Shown here piece by piece: positions 18,687-27,141 of a stretch of 64,000 nt of DNA. Origin of the DNA: Candidatus Solirubrobacter pratensis (GTDB taxonomy: Bacteria; Actinomycetota; Thermoleophilia; Solirubrobacterales; Solirubrobacteraceae); NCBI RefSeq assembly GCF_000425945.1, contig NZ_AUEK01000014.1:62001-126000 (forward strand), read 5' to 3'. The notes beneath the pieces were generated by a model. The model was not told the DNA's origin. It saw nothing but the letters and a program-made list of their open reading frames with translations, and did no database searches. The position numbers and the translations under genes are program-made. Position 1 is the first letter of the stretch. Each line of letters begins with the position of its first letter.

Positions 18687-21305
18687 ATGGGGCACCCGCT
18701 GGAGGACCGCAAGCGCTACGACCCGGCCGAGACGGAGGCGCGCATCTTCGCGCGCTGGCTCGAGTCCGGGCGCTTCCACCCGGAGCCCGCGGGCACGGCG
18801 GCGGAGAACTACTCGATCGCGATCCCGCCGCCGAACGTCACCGGCGCGCTGCACATGGGCCACGCGCTCAACGGCTCGGTGCAGGACACGCTGATCCGCT
18901 ACGCCCGCATGCGCGGCCTGCGCACGAAGTGGATCCTCGGCACCGACCACGCCGGCATCGCCACGCAGACCCAGGTCGAGCGGCTGCTCAAGAGCGAGGG
19001 GACGAGCCGCGAGCAGATCGGCCGCGAGGCGTTCATCGAGCGCGTGTGGCGCTGGCGCGAGCAGTACGGCAGCACGATCATCGACCAGTTCAAGCGCCTG
19101 GGCGCCTCCTGCGACTACGCGGAGGAGCGCTTCACGCTCGACGAGGGCTACGCCCGCGCGGTCCTGAAGGTCTTCGTGACGCTCTACCGCAAGGGCCTGA
19201 TCTACCGCGACAACTACATGGTCAACTGGGATCCGGGCTCCGGCTCGGCGATCTCCGACCTCGAGGTCGAGGACCGCGAGGTCACCGACACGCTCTACTA
19301 CGTCGACTACCCGCTGGCCTCCGGCCACGGCTCCGTGACGGTCGCGACCGTGCGCCCGGAGACGATGCTCGGCGACACCGCGATCGCCGTGCACCCGGAC
19401 GACGACCGCTACACGCGACTCGTGGGCGAGACGGCGATCCTGCCGCTCATCGGGCGGCGGCTGAAGATCATCGCCGACCCCTACGTGAAGCCCGAGTTCG
19501 GCACCGGCGCGCTGAAGATCACGCCGGGGCACGACCCCAACGACTTCGAGATCGGGCGCGCGCACGGGCTCGAGGAGATCACCGTGATCGGCGAGGACGG
19601 CCGCATGACGGCCGCCGCCGGCGAGCGCTTCGCGGGCATGACGGCGCTGGAGGCGCGCGAGGCGGTCGTGGCCGCGCTGCGCGAGGAGAAGCGCATCAAC
19701 CGCACCCAGCCCTACACCCACGAGGTCCCGTACTCGCAGCGCTCGGGCGAGCGGATCGAGCCGCTGATCTCGTTGCAGTGGTTCATGCGCATGGACGAGC
19801 TCGCGCAGCCCGCGATCGCGGCGGTCGAGGACGGCCGCGTCACGATCCACCCCGAAGGTCAGCGGCGCCGCTACCTCGAGTGGATGCGCAACATCCGCCC
19901 GTGGTGCATCTCACGCCAGCTCTGGTGGGGCCACCGGCTCCCCGTCTGGTACCGCGGGGACGAGACCTACGTCGGCATGGACCCGCCGGATGGCCCCGGC
20001 TGGAAGCGCGACCCCGACGTCCTGGACACGTGGTTCTCGAGCGGGCTGTTCCCGTTCGCGACGCTCGGCTGGCCGGACGACACGCAAGAGCGCCGGGCGT
20101 TCTACCCGACCGACGTGCTCTCGACGGCCCGCGACATCCTCTTCCTCTGGGTCGCCCGGATGATCATGTTCGGGCTCGAGTTCGCGGGCGACGTCCCGTT
20201 CAGCGACGTCTACGTGCACTCGATCATCCAGGCGCCGGACGGGCGCCGGATGAGCAAGTCGCTCGGCACGGGCATCGACCCGCTGGCGCTGATCGACGGC
20301 GGTGAGCGCCCGCCCGTCTTCAGCGAAGGCGGCGAGTTTCCCGCGTACGGCGCCGACGCCGTGCGCTACGGCCTGCTCGCGATGTCCTCGACGCAGGACG
20401 TCCGCTTCAACGAGACGAGGATCGCCGAGGGGCGCCAGCTCGCCAACAAGCTCTTCAACGCGTCCCGGCTCGTGCTGCTGCGCGTGCGCGACGGCGTCAG
20501 CGCGCCGAGCATCGCGCCGGAGGCCAGGACGGTCGAGGATCGCTGGATCCTCTCGCGCCTGCAGGCGGCCGAGCAGGAGCTCGCCGACGCCTTCGGCGCC
20601 TTCGAGTTCCACCGCGCGACGCAGCGGCTGTACGGGTTCGTCTACGACGAGCTGTGCGACTGGTACCTCGAGATGCTCAAGCCGCGCCTGTATCTCGAGG
20701 ACAACGACGAGGCCACGGAGTTCGCGCTCTACGTGCTCTCCCAGACGCTCGCGATCGCGCACCCCGTGATCCCGTTCGTGACCGAGGAGATCTGGTCCTA
20801 CATTCCCGGCGCCGACGGACTGCTGATGGCACACCGCTGGCCGGAGGCCGACGAGGCGCTGCGCGACCCGGAGGTCGAGGCCGAGGTGGCGCGCGCGATC
20901 GAGGCGACCGAGCGGCTGCGCGGCTGGCGCGACCAGGTCGGCGCCACGCCGGGCACCGCCGTCCCGGCGCGGCTGGAGGCCGAGGGCTACGAGCGTGTCG
21001 CCGCCCACATCGCGCGCATGGCGCGGTTCGAGTTCTCCGAGAACGGAGACCCCACCCACCCGCCCGTCGCGACCGTCGGCGTGCCCGGCGGCAACGTCGC
21101 GGTGCTCGAGAACAGCGCGGTCGACGTCGAGGCCGAGCGGCGCCGGGCGGCCGAGCGCGCGGACGTGCTGCGCAAGGAGATCGCGCGCGCCGAGGGCAAG
21201 CTCGCCAACCAGGGGTTCGTCGCCAAGGCGCCGGAGGCGGTCGTGACCGCCGAGCGCGAGAAGCTCGAGCGCCTCAAGCGCGAGCTGGAGGAGCTCTCAG
21301 GGTGA
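18687..21305 (+). CDS. valS: Valyl-tRNA synthetase
   Basis: 872 residues, a class I synthetase. The HIGH-type motif is PPPNVTGALHMGHALN near residue 50, the KMSKS-type motif RMSKSLG near 521, an editing domain lies between, and a C-terminal coiled-coil arm (RAEGKLANQGFVAKAPE) that contacts tRNA is near 830. It attaches valine to tRNA-Val in the cytoplasm. The stop overlaps the GTG start of folC as GTGA, so folC is translationally coupled. Confidence 0.97.
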   Translation: MGHPLEDRKRYDPAETEARIFARWLESGRFHPEPAGTAAENYSIAIPPPNVTGALHMGHALNGSVQDTLIRYARMRGLRTKWILGTDHAGIATQTQVERLLKSEGTSREQIGREAFIERVWRWREQYGSTIIDQFKRLGASCDYAEERFTLDEGYARAVLKVFVTLYRKGLIYRDNYMVNWDPGSGSAISDLEVEDREVTDTLYYVDYPLASGHGSVTVATVRPETMLGDTAIAVHPDDDRYTRLVGETAILPLIGRRLKIIADPYVKPEFGTGALKITPGHDPNDFEIGRAHGLEEITVIGEDGRMTAAAGERFAGMTALEAREAVVAALREEKRINRTQPYTHEVPYSQRSGERIEPLISLQWFMRMDELAQPAIAAVEDGRVTIHPEGQRRRYLEWMRNIRPWCISRQLWWGHRLPVWYRGDETYVGMDPPDGPGWKRDPDVLDTWFSSGLFPFATLGWPDDTQERRAFYPTDVLSTARDILFLWVARMIMFGLEFAGDVPFSDVYVHSIIQAPDGRRMSKSLGTGIDPLALIDGGERPPVFSEGGEFPAYGADAVRYGLLAMSSTQDVRFNETRIAEGRQLANKLFNASRLVLLRVRDGVSAPSIAPEARTVEDRWILSRLQAAEQELADAFGAFEFHRATQRLYGFVYDELCDWYLEMLKPRLYLEDNDEATEFALYVLSQTLAIAHPVIPFVTEEIWSYIPGADGLLMAHRWPEADEALRDPEVEAEVARAIEATERLRGWRDQVGATPGTAVPARLEAEGYERVAAHIARMARFEFSENGDPTHPPVATVGVPGGNVAVLENSAVDVEAERRRAAERADVLRKEIARAEGKLANQGFVAKAPEAVVTAEREKLERLKRELEELSG

Positions 21306-22522
21306 CGTGGGACCTCGGCCGGGCGGAGGAGCATCTCCTCTCGCTCGAGCTGTTCGGCATGCGCTTCGGCCTGGAGCGCATGCGCCGGCTGCTGACCGCG
21401 CTCGGCTCCCCGCAGGAGCGCTTCGGCGCCGTGCACGTGGTCGGGACCAACGGCAAGTCGTCGACGGTGCGGATGACGGCCGCGCTGCTGGAGGCCCACG
21501 GCGTGCGATCGGGCGCGTACCTCTCGCCGCATCTGACGACGTTCGCGGAGCGGATCCGGATCGGCGACGCCGACGTGTCGCCGGACGCGTTCGGCGCGGC
21601 GATCGAGCGCGCGGCGGCGGCGGCCGCGAAGGTCGACCGCACGCTGTCGGGCGGCGAGCGCGTGACGCAGTTCGAGCTGCTGACCGCCGCCGCGTTCGAC
21701 GAGCTCGCGCGCCGCGAGGTCGAGGTCGCGGTCGTCGAGGCCGGCCTCGGCGGGCGCTGGGACGCGACCAACGTGCTCGGCGCGCCCGTCGTGGTGCTCA
21801 CCAACGTGGGGCTCGAGCACACGCGCTGGCTCGGGCCGACGATCCCGGACATCGCGCGCGAGAAGCTCGCGGTGGTCCGCGAAGGCGCGGTCCTCGTGCT
21901 CGGCGACGCCCAGCCCGAGGTCGAGGCGCTGGCGCGCGAGACCGGCGCGAGGATCGTCGGGCCGGAGCCGGAGCGCGCGGCGCTGCCGGGCTACCAGCGC
22001 GCGAACTTCGCCGCGGCCGTCGCCGCCGCCGGCGCCTACCTGCGCGCGCCGCTGGATCCGGCGGTCGTCGCCGTGGTCGCCGGGCGCGTCCGGGTGCCGG
22101 GACGGCTGCAGGTGGTGTCCGAGTCCCCGCGGACGATCCTCGACGGCGCCCACAATCCCTCCGGCATCGCCGCGCTCGCGGCCGCGCTGCCCGAGGCGGC
22201 CGGCGAGCGGCCCGTCGTCGCGGTCGTCGGCATCCTCGACGACAAGGACGCCGGCGCGATGCTCAAGGCGCTGATCCCGGCGACGTCCCGGCTCGTGCTG
22301 ACTGCGTCCTCCAACCGCCGCTCGCTGCCGCCGGCGACGCTCGCATCGCTGGCCGCGCAACTCGGCGCGCCGGCAGTCGAGGTCGAGCCCGACGCGCGCG
22401 CCGCGCTCGCCCGCGCGCAGGCGCTGGCGGGGCCGGACGGCGCCGTCGTCGCGACCGGCTCGATCTACCTCGTGGCCGATCTGGCAAGCCCTCCGGGCGC
22501 CCGGAGGGCAAGCGCGCTGTGA
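21302..22522 (+). CDS. folC: Folylpolyglutamate synthase / dihydrofolate synthase
   Basis: 406 residues from a GTG that overlaps the valS stop. The Mur-ligase-like P-loop HVVGTNGKSST is near residue 40, LTNVGLEHTRWLG near 170 and TILDGAHNPSG near 280, all family signatures. It adds glutamate to folates and, in many bacteria, makes dihydrofolate from dihydropteroate. Whether this copy does both reactions cannot be told from sequence. The next small gene again starts in a GTGA overlap. Confidence 0.94.
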   Translation: MTWDLGRAEEHLLSLELFGMRFGLERMRRLLTALGSPQERFGAVHVVGTNGKSSTVRMTAALLEAHGVRSGAYLSPHLTTFAERIRIGDADVSPDAFGAAIERAAAAAAKVDRTLSGGERVTQFELLTAAAFDELARREVEVAVVEAGLGGRWDATNVLGAPVVVLTNVGLEHTRWLGPTIPDIAREKLAVVREGAVLVLGDAQPEVEALARETGARIVGPEPERAALPGYQRANFAAAVAAAGAYLRAPLDPAVVAVVAGRVRVPGRLQVVSESPRTILDGAHNPSGIAALAAALPEAAGERPVVAVVGILDDKDAGAMLKALIPATSRLVLTASSNRRSLPPATLASLAAQLGAPAVEVEPDARAALARAQALAGPDGAVVATGSIYLVADLASPPGARRASAL

Positions 22523-22635
22523 ACGATCGCGGACCCAGCCTCCTGGCCATGGTTGCGCTCGTCGCGATCGTGGTAGCCCTCGTCATCCTGGTCTTCTTCG
22601 GGATCGGCTACGCCTTCGGCCGCGCTTTCCTGTAG
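22519..22635 (+). CDS. 38-residue single-pass membrane miniprotein
   Basis: GTG at 22519 overlaps the folC stop (GTGA) and opens a 38-residue frame ending at TAG 22635. Residues 8-32 form one strongly hydrophobic helix, LLAMVALVAIVVALVILVFF being its core, followed by GIGYAFGRAFL. The overlap with folC and the coherent transmembrane composition argue that it is real. I do not recognise a family. It is probably co-translated with valS-folC; a function in the membrane, perhaps with the zinc-ribbon protein that follows, is only a guess. Confidence 0.6.
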   Translation: MNDRGPSLLAMVALVAIVVALVILVFFGIGYAFGRAFL

Positions 22636-22662
22636 TCCCTGCCACTACGATTCAGCCCCACC

Positions 22663-23241
22663 ATGCACGCTCTCGCGATCTTCTCGATCAAGAACAGCAG
22701 CCTCAACACGGCTGTCAGCGTCGCGCTGCTGATCCTCGGCGTGCTCTACCTGGCGCTGATCTTCTGGACGTTCGCCGACGCCCGGCGGCGCATCGACGAC
22801 CCGCTGCTCGTCATCTGCGCGACGCTCGCTTCGTTCTTCCCGTTCGTTGGGACGATCGTCTACCTGATCGTCCGCCCGCCGGAGTTCCTGGACGACGTCC
22901 GTCTGCGTGAGTTGGAGATGACGGCGGCCGAGGCCCGGCTGGCCAACCTCGATTACCAGCTCTGCCCGCACTGCGACTACGAGGTCAAGGCGGACTACCT
23001 GCGCTGCCCGAGTTGCATGCGCAAGCTCAAAGAGCGCTGCTACTCCTGCAGCAAGCCGATCGATCCGGCGTGGCGCATCTGCCCGTTCTGCGAGGCGGAG
23101 ACCAACGCGCCGTCGCCGTCCACGGCCCGCCGCCGGCGCCGCCAGACGACCGACCAGGCGACCGTCGCCGCGGAGCCGGCCGAGCTGGCGGAGGCGACGG
23201 AGACCGCCTCGGGCGGCGAGCCGTCACGCCGCAGGCGCTAG
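22663..23241 (+). CDS. Membrane-anchored double zinc-ribbon protein
   Basis: 192 residues. Two membrane helices lie near 16-37 (VSVALLILGVLYLALIFW) and 48-70. A cytoplasmic part carries two zinc ribbons: CPHC with CPSC near 105-122, then CYSC with CPFC near 127-143. The tail is Ala/Glu/Arg-rich and ends in four arginines. This is the layout of double-zinc-ribbon (DZANK-like) membrane proteins of unknown function. A TACGAT box 11 nt before the ATG may give it its own promoter. The order folC, miniprotein, zinc-ribbon, ndk suggests a conserved gene pair but no known role. Confidence 0.75.
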   Translation: MHALAIFSIKNSSLNTAVSVALLILGVLYLALIFWTFADARRRIDDPLLVICATLASFFPFVGTIVYLIVRPPEFLDDVRLRELEMTAAEARLANLDYQLCPHCDYEVKADYLRCPSCMRKLKERCYSCSKPIDPAWRICPFCEAETNAPSPSTARRRRRQTTDQATVAAEPAELAEATETASGGEPSRRRR

Positions 23242-23276
23242 GCAACGTCGCACGGAGGTCGGCGGGCCCGCGTCGA

Positions 23277-23324
23277 TAAGGTCGCGCGGGCAGCGCCCTC
23301 GTCGGGTCCGACGACCGGAGGGCG
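23277..23324 (+). promoter_or_regulatory. Promoter and leader hairpin of ndk
   Basis: TAAGGT (23277-23282) could start a transcript near 23290. The leader then folds into a hairpin: CGCCCTC (23294-23300) pairs with GAGGGCG (23318-23324), with GTCGG/CCGAC pairing inside. The TTG start of ndk follows 33 nt later. It may stabilise the message or regulate translation. Confidence 0.45.
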
Positions 23325-23357
23325 AAACCGCCAATTCCCGAACCCAAGGAACCTCAA

Positions 23358-23762
23358 TTGGAACGCACGCTCATCCTGGTCAAGCCGGACGCGTTCGCGC
23401 GCGGCCTGACGGGCGAGATCATCTCCCGCTTCGAGCGCAAGGGGCTCAAGATCGTGGCGGCGCGCCACATGACGGTCAGCGAGGACCTCGCGGGCCGGCA
23501 TTATGCCGAGCACAAGGAGCGCCCGTTCTTCGGGGAGCTCGTCGAGTTCATCACCTCGGGGCCGATCATGGCGCTCGTGCTCGAGGGTGAGAGCGCGATC
23601 AAGGCCGCGCGCCAGGTGATCGGCGCGACGAACCCGCTCGAGGCGACGACGGGCTCGATCCGCGGCGACCTCGCGATCGCCGTCGGCCAGAACATGGTCC
23701 ACGGGTCCGACTCGCCGGAGTCCGGAGAGCGCGAGGCCAAGCTGTTCTTCCCGGAGATTTGA
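23358..23762 (+). CDS. ndk: Nucleoside diphosphate kinase
   Basis: 134 residues from a TTG, with AAGGAA about 8 nt upstream. The active-site sequence [12 protein letters not shown] near residue 113 contains the phosphorylated histidine. [15 protein letters not shown] at the N-terminus is typical. It equalises NTP and dNTP pools by moving gamma-phosphate. The protein has the usual length for bacterial Ndk. It precedes maf and the mre genes, a common order in actinobacteria. Confidence 0.96.
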   Translation: MERTLILVKPDAFARGLTGEIISRFERKGLKIVAARHMTVSEDLAGRHYAEHKERPFFGELVEFITSGPIMALVLEGESAIKAARQVIGATNPLEATTGSIRGDLAIAVGQNMVHGSDSPESGEREAKLFFPEI

Positions 23763-23770
23763 GAACAGGC

Positions 23771-23805
23771 AGCAGCCCCTCCGCCCCACCCCGATCATCC
23801 GACCT
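23771..23805 (+). repeat. 35-bp intergenic repeat, copy 1
   Basis: This 35-bp sequence (starting AGCAGCCCCTCCGCCCCACC) is repeated base for base at 32878-32912, with a degenerate third copy just before that. Here it fills the ndk-maf gap and abuts the GTG of maf. The minus strand reads as four G-runs, so it could form a G-quadruplex. Not a palindrome, not a known terminator type. Confidence 0.85.
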
Positions 23806-24408
23806 GTGGCGGGGCTGATCCTGGCGTCCGCGTCGCCGCAGCGGCGCGCCATCCTCGAGCAGGCCGGCATCCGGTTCACCGTCCGCCCCGCGGACGTGGA
23901 GGAGGAGACCGCGGGCGATCCGCTCGCGGTCGCCGAGGAGAACGCGCGCCGCAAGGCCGCGACGGTCGCCGGGTGGCTGGCCGCGGAGGCGGCCGGCGAC
24001 GCGGGGGCGGCGTCGGCCGGCTCGCTGGTCCTCGGCGCCGACACGCTCGTCGCGATCGGCGGCGACATCCTCGGCAAGCCCCGTGACGAGGCCCAGGCGC
24101 GCGAGTACGTCGCGCGCCTGGCCGGCGCCACGCACGAGGTCGTGGGCGGGATCGCGCTCGCCGAGGCCGGCCGCGGCGGCGGCCCGGTCACGGCGGTCGT
24201 GGTGACCACCGTCCGCTTCCGTGCCGCGCACGCCGCCCTGCTCGACTGGTACGTCGGCACGGGGGAGTGGCGCGGGCGCGCCGGCGGCTACGCGATCCAG
24301 GGCGCCGGCGCCGTCCTCGTCGACGGCATCGAGGGCGACTACCTCAACATCGTCGGGCTGCCGCTCGCCCGTCTGCTGACGCTGCGGCCGGACCTGCTCC
24401 CGGCCTAG
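23806..24408 (+). CDS. maf: Maf-like nucleotide pyrophosphatase
   Basis: 200 residues from a GTG directly after the repeat. The signature LASASPQRRAILEQAG is at residues 4-19; LGADTLVAIGG near 77 and GRAGGYAIQGAGA near 160 complete the active site. Maf proteins hydrolyse non-canonical or modified nucleoside triphosphates to monophosphates, and over-expression inhibits septum formation in Bacillus. The substrate preference cannot be read from sequence. Its place beside mreB-mreD agrees with the usual cell-division neighbourhood. Confidence 0.92.
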   Translation: MAGLILASASPQRRAILEQAGIRFTVRPADVEEETAGDPLAVAEENARRKAATVAGWLAAEAAGDAGAASAGSLVLGADTLVAIGGDILGKPRDEAQAREYVARLAGATHEVVGGIALAEAGRGGGPVTAVVVTTVRFRAAHAALLDWYVGTGEWRGRAGGYAIQGAGAVLVDGIEGDYLNIVGLPLARLLTLRPDLLPA

Positions 24409-24545
24409 TGGACCGCCGGAAAGCCGACGCCGGCGGAGAGCTCGTCCAGCTCCGCGACGAGGCGCTGTGAGGGGTCGTGCGGCCGCTCGGTCCGGGGCCC
24501 GTATGCCACGTTACGTGCAGCCATTTAGGCGCGACACCGCTTCGG

Positions 24546-24592
24546 TAGACTCCCCGCCGGCTCGGTCTCCCTTTCCTAAAGGAGGTCCAGCC
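24546..24592 (+). promoter_or_regulatory. mreB promoter box and Shine-Dalgarno-sequestering hairpin
   Basis: TAGACT (24546-24551) could be the -10. The leader then holds a strong AAAGGAGG (24578-24585) inside a hairpin: GGCT-GG-CTCC (24559-24570) faces GGAG-CC-AGCC (24581-24592), and CTTT/AAAG pairs near the loop. The SD core is 16 nt from the mreB ATG, longer than usual. Translation of mreB may therefore depend on opening this structure. The 24409-24545 stretch before it shows no gene I can support. Confidence 0.5.
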
Positions 24593-24598
24593 CGCTGA

Positions 24599-25654
<1,056 letters not shown>

Positions 25655-25696
25655 CTTGGTCTTGACCTTCCCCCCGAACCCCGCCTTCATTCTCGT

Positions 25697-26575
25697 ATGC
25701 ACGACAGAGCGGTACGCCGTCGCCGTGCAGTGCTGGTCGTCCTCGTAGCGGCCTCGCTGTTCCTGCTGACCGCCTACTTCGGCGAATCCTCCAATGGCAG
25801 TCTGCACGCGGTGCAGCGCGGCGTGGTGGGGGTCCTGTCGCCGATCCAGGACGGCGCGAGCCGCGTCCTGAAGCCGGTCCGGGACCTCTTCGGCTGGTTC
25901 GGGGACACGCTGGACGCGAAAGGTCAGCGCGACGACTACAAGCGCCAGGCCGACGACTACCGCACCCAGCTCGGGCAGGCGATGGCCCAGATCAACCAGC
26001 TCAAGCAGCAGAGCCAGCTCAAGAGCCTCGACGACCGCGGCCTGGACCAGTACCAGCCGGTCGAGGCGCGGGTGATCGTGCGCTCCCCGAACGCCTTCTA
26101 CCAGCGGATGGAGATCAACAAGGGCACCGGCGACGGGATCCACGGGGGCGACCCGGTCGTGGCGGGCGGCGGCCTGGTGGGCAAGGTCGAGACCGCGCTG
26201 GGCTCGAGCTCGGTCGTGACGCTGATCACCGATCAGGACTTCGCGGTCGGCGCGCTGGCCGGGCCGTCCGCCGAGCCCGGCAGCATCCAGCCTGCGATCG
26301 GCGCGCCCGGCGACCTGCTGCTGAAGATGGTCCAGGACACGAACAAGATCCGAACCGGCAACCTCGTCTACACCGCGGGCACGGTCTCGTCGCGCGCGGA
26401 CCTCGCGTCGCGCTACCCGCCGGGGATCGTGATCGGCAAGATCAAGCGCATCGACCCCGGGTCGGGCGACCTGGACCGCCGCATCCACGTCAAGCCCGAC
26501 GCGGACATCACCCACGCCGACATCGTCCAGGTGCTGACAGAGCCGCACGCGGACCTGCGGGCGTCGACGAAGTGA
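25697..26575 (+). CDS. mreC: Rod-shape-determining protein MreC
   Basis: 292 residues. One N-terminal membrane helix is near 11-29 (VLVVLVAASLFLLTAYF), a coiled coil near 75-110 (DDYKRQADDYRTQLGQAM), then the beta-barrel extracytoplasmic domain with NKGTGDGIHGGDPVV and GLVGKV near 145-175. MreC links MreB to PBP2 in the periplasm-facing space. It overlaps mreD by GTGA. Confidence 0.93.
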   Translation: MHDRAVRRRRAVLVVLVAASLFLLTAYFGESSNGSLHAVQRGVVGVLSPIQDGASRVLKPVRDLFGWFGDTLDAKGQRDDYKRQADDYRTQLGQAMAQINQLKQQSQLKSLDDRGLDQYQPVEARVIVRSPNAFYQRMEINKGTGDGIHGGDPVVAGGGLVGKVETALGSSSVVTLITDQDFAVGALAGPSAEPGSIQPAIGAPGDLLLKMVQDTNKIRTGNLVYTAGTVSSRADLASRYPPGIVIGKIKRIDPGSGDLDRRIHVKPDADITHADIVQVLTEPHADLRASTK

Positions 26576-27138
26576 CGCTGACCGGCGCATCGATCTTCCG
26601 CCTGGCCCTGATCGGCCTGCTCGGCGGCATCGTCCAGCTGGGCGCGGTGTCGCAGTTCACGATCTTCGGCGTCCCGGCCGACCTCTCGCCGCTGCTGGTC
26701 GCGGCGGCCGGCTTCTACTCGGGCTCGGTCGCCGGCGCGACGTTCGGCTTCTCGCTGGGGCTGTTCGTCGACATCTCGCTGTTCCAGACGCTCGGGGTGA
26801 CCTCGCTCGTGTTCACCGCCGTCGGTTACGGCGCCGGCCGGATCCGCGAGCTGCGCGACCCAGCGCACGGTCTCGCGCCCGTGGCAGTCGGCGCGGCGGG
26901 GACCGCGATCGCGCTGATCGGCTTCGCGCTGCTGCAGTTCCTGCTCGGCGTCGAGGCGCCGGTCTCGCTGCTGCTGCTGCGGCAGATCCTGTTGACGATC
27001 CTGCTCGACACGCTGCTCGCGCTGCCGGTGTTCGCGCTCGTGCGCCGGATCCTGCTGCCGTATCTGCCCGAGGACCCGCGCCGGCGCCGCCGCCGGGCCT
27101 ACACGACCGGCGGGCTCAGCCCGATCTCGCGGGCCTGA
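26572..27138 (+). CDS. mreD: Rod-shape-determining membrane protein MreD
   Basis: 188 residues from a GTG overlapping the mreC stop. Four to five hydrophobic helices are visible, including LALIGLLGGIVQLGAV and LLVAAAGFYSGSVAGATFGF. The Arg-rich C-terminus (DPRRRRRRAY) should be cytoplasmic. MreD is a poorly conserved integral membrane member of the elongasome, recognised here mainly from topology and gene order. Confidence 0.88.
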   Translation: MTLTGASIFRLALIGLLGGIVQLGAVSQFTIFGVPADLSPLLVAAAGFYSGSVAGATFGFSLGLFVDISLFQTLGVTSLVFTAVGYGAGRIRELRDPAHGLAPVAVGAAGTAIALIGFALLQFLLGVEAPVSLLLLRQILLTILLDTLLALPVFALVRRILLPYLPEDPRRRRRRAYTTGGLSPISRA

Positions 27139-27141
27139 GCG

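Noticed and set aside
24408..24470. 20-codon GTG frame overlapping the maf stop
   Set aside because: It starts in an overlap like real neighbours, but its composition (MDRRKADAGGELVQLRDEAL) gives no domain or membrane segment and it is followed by a long gap before the mreB promoter. Too weak to call.
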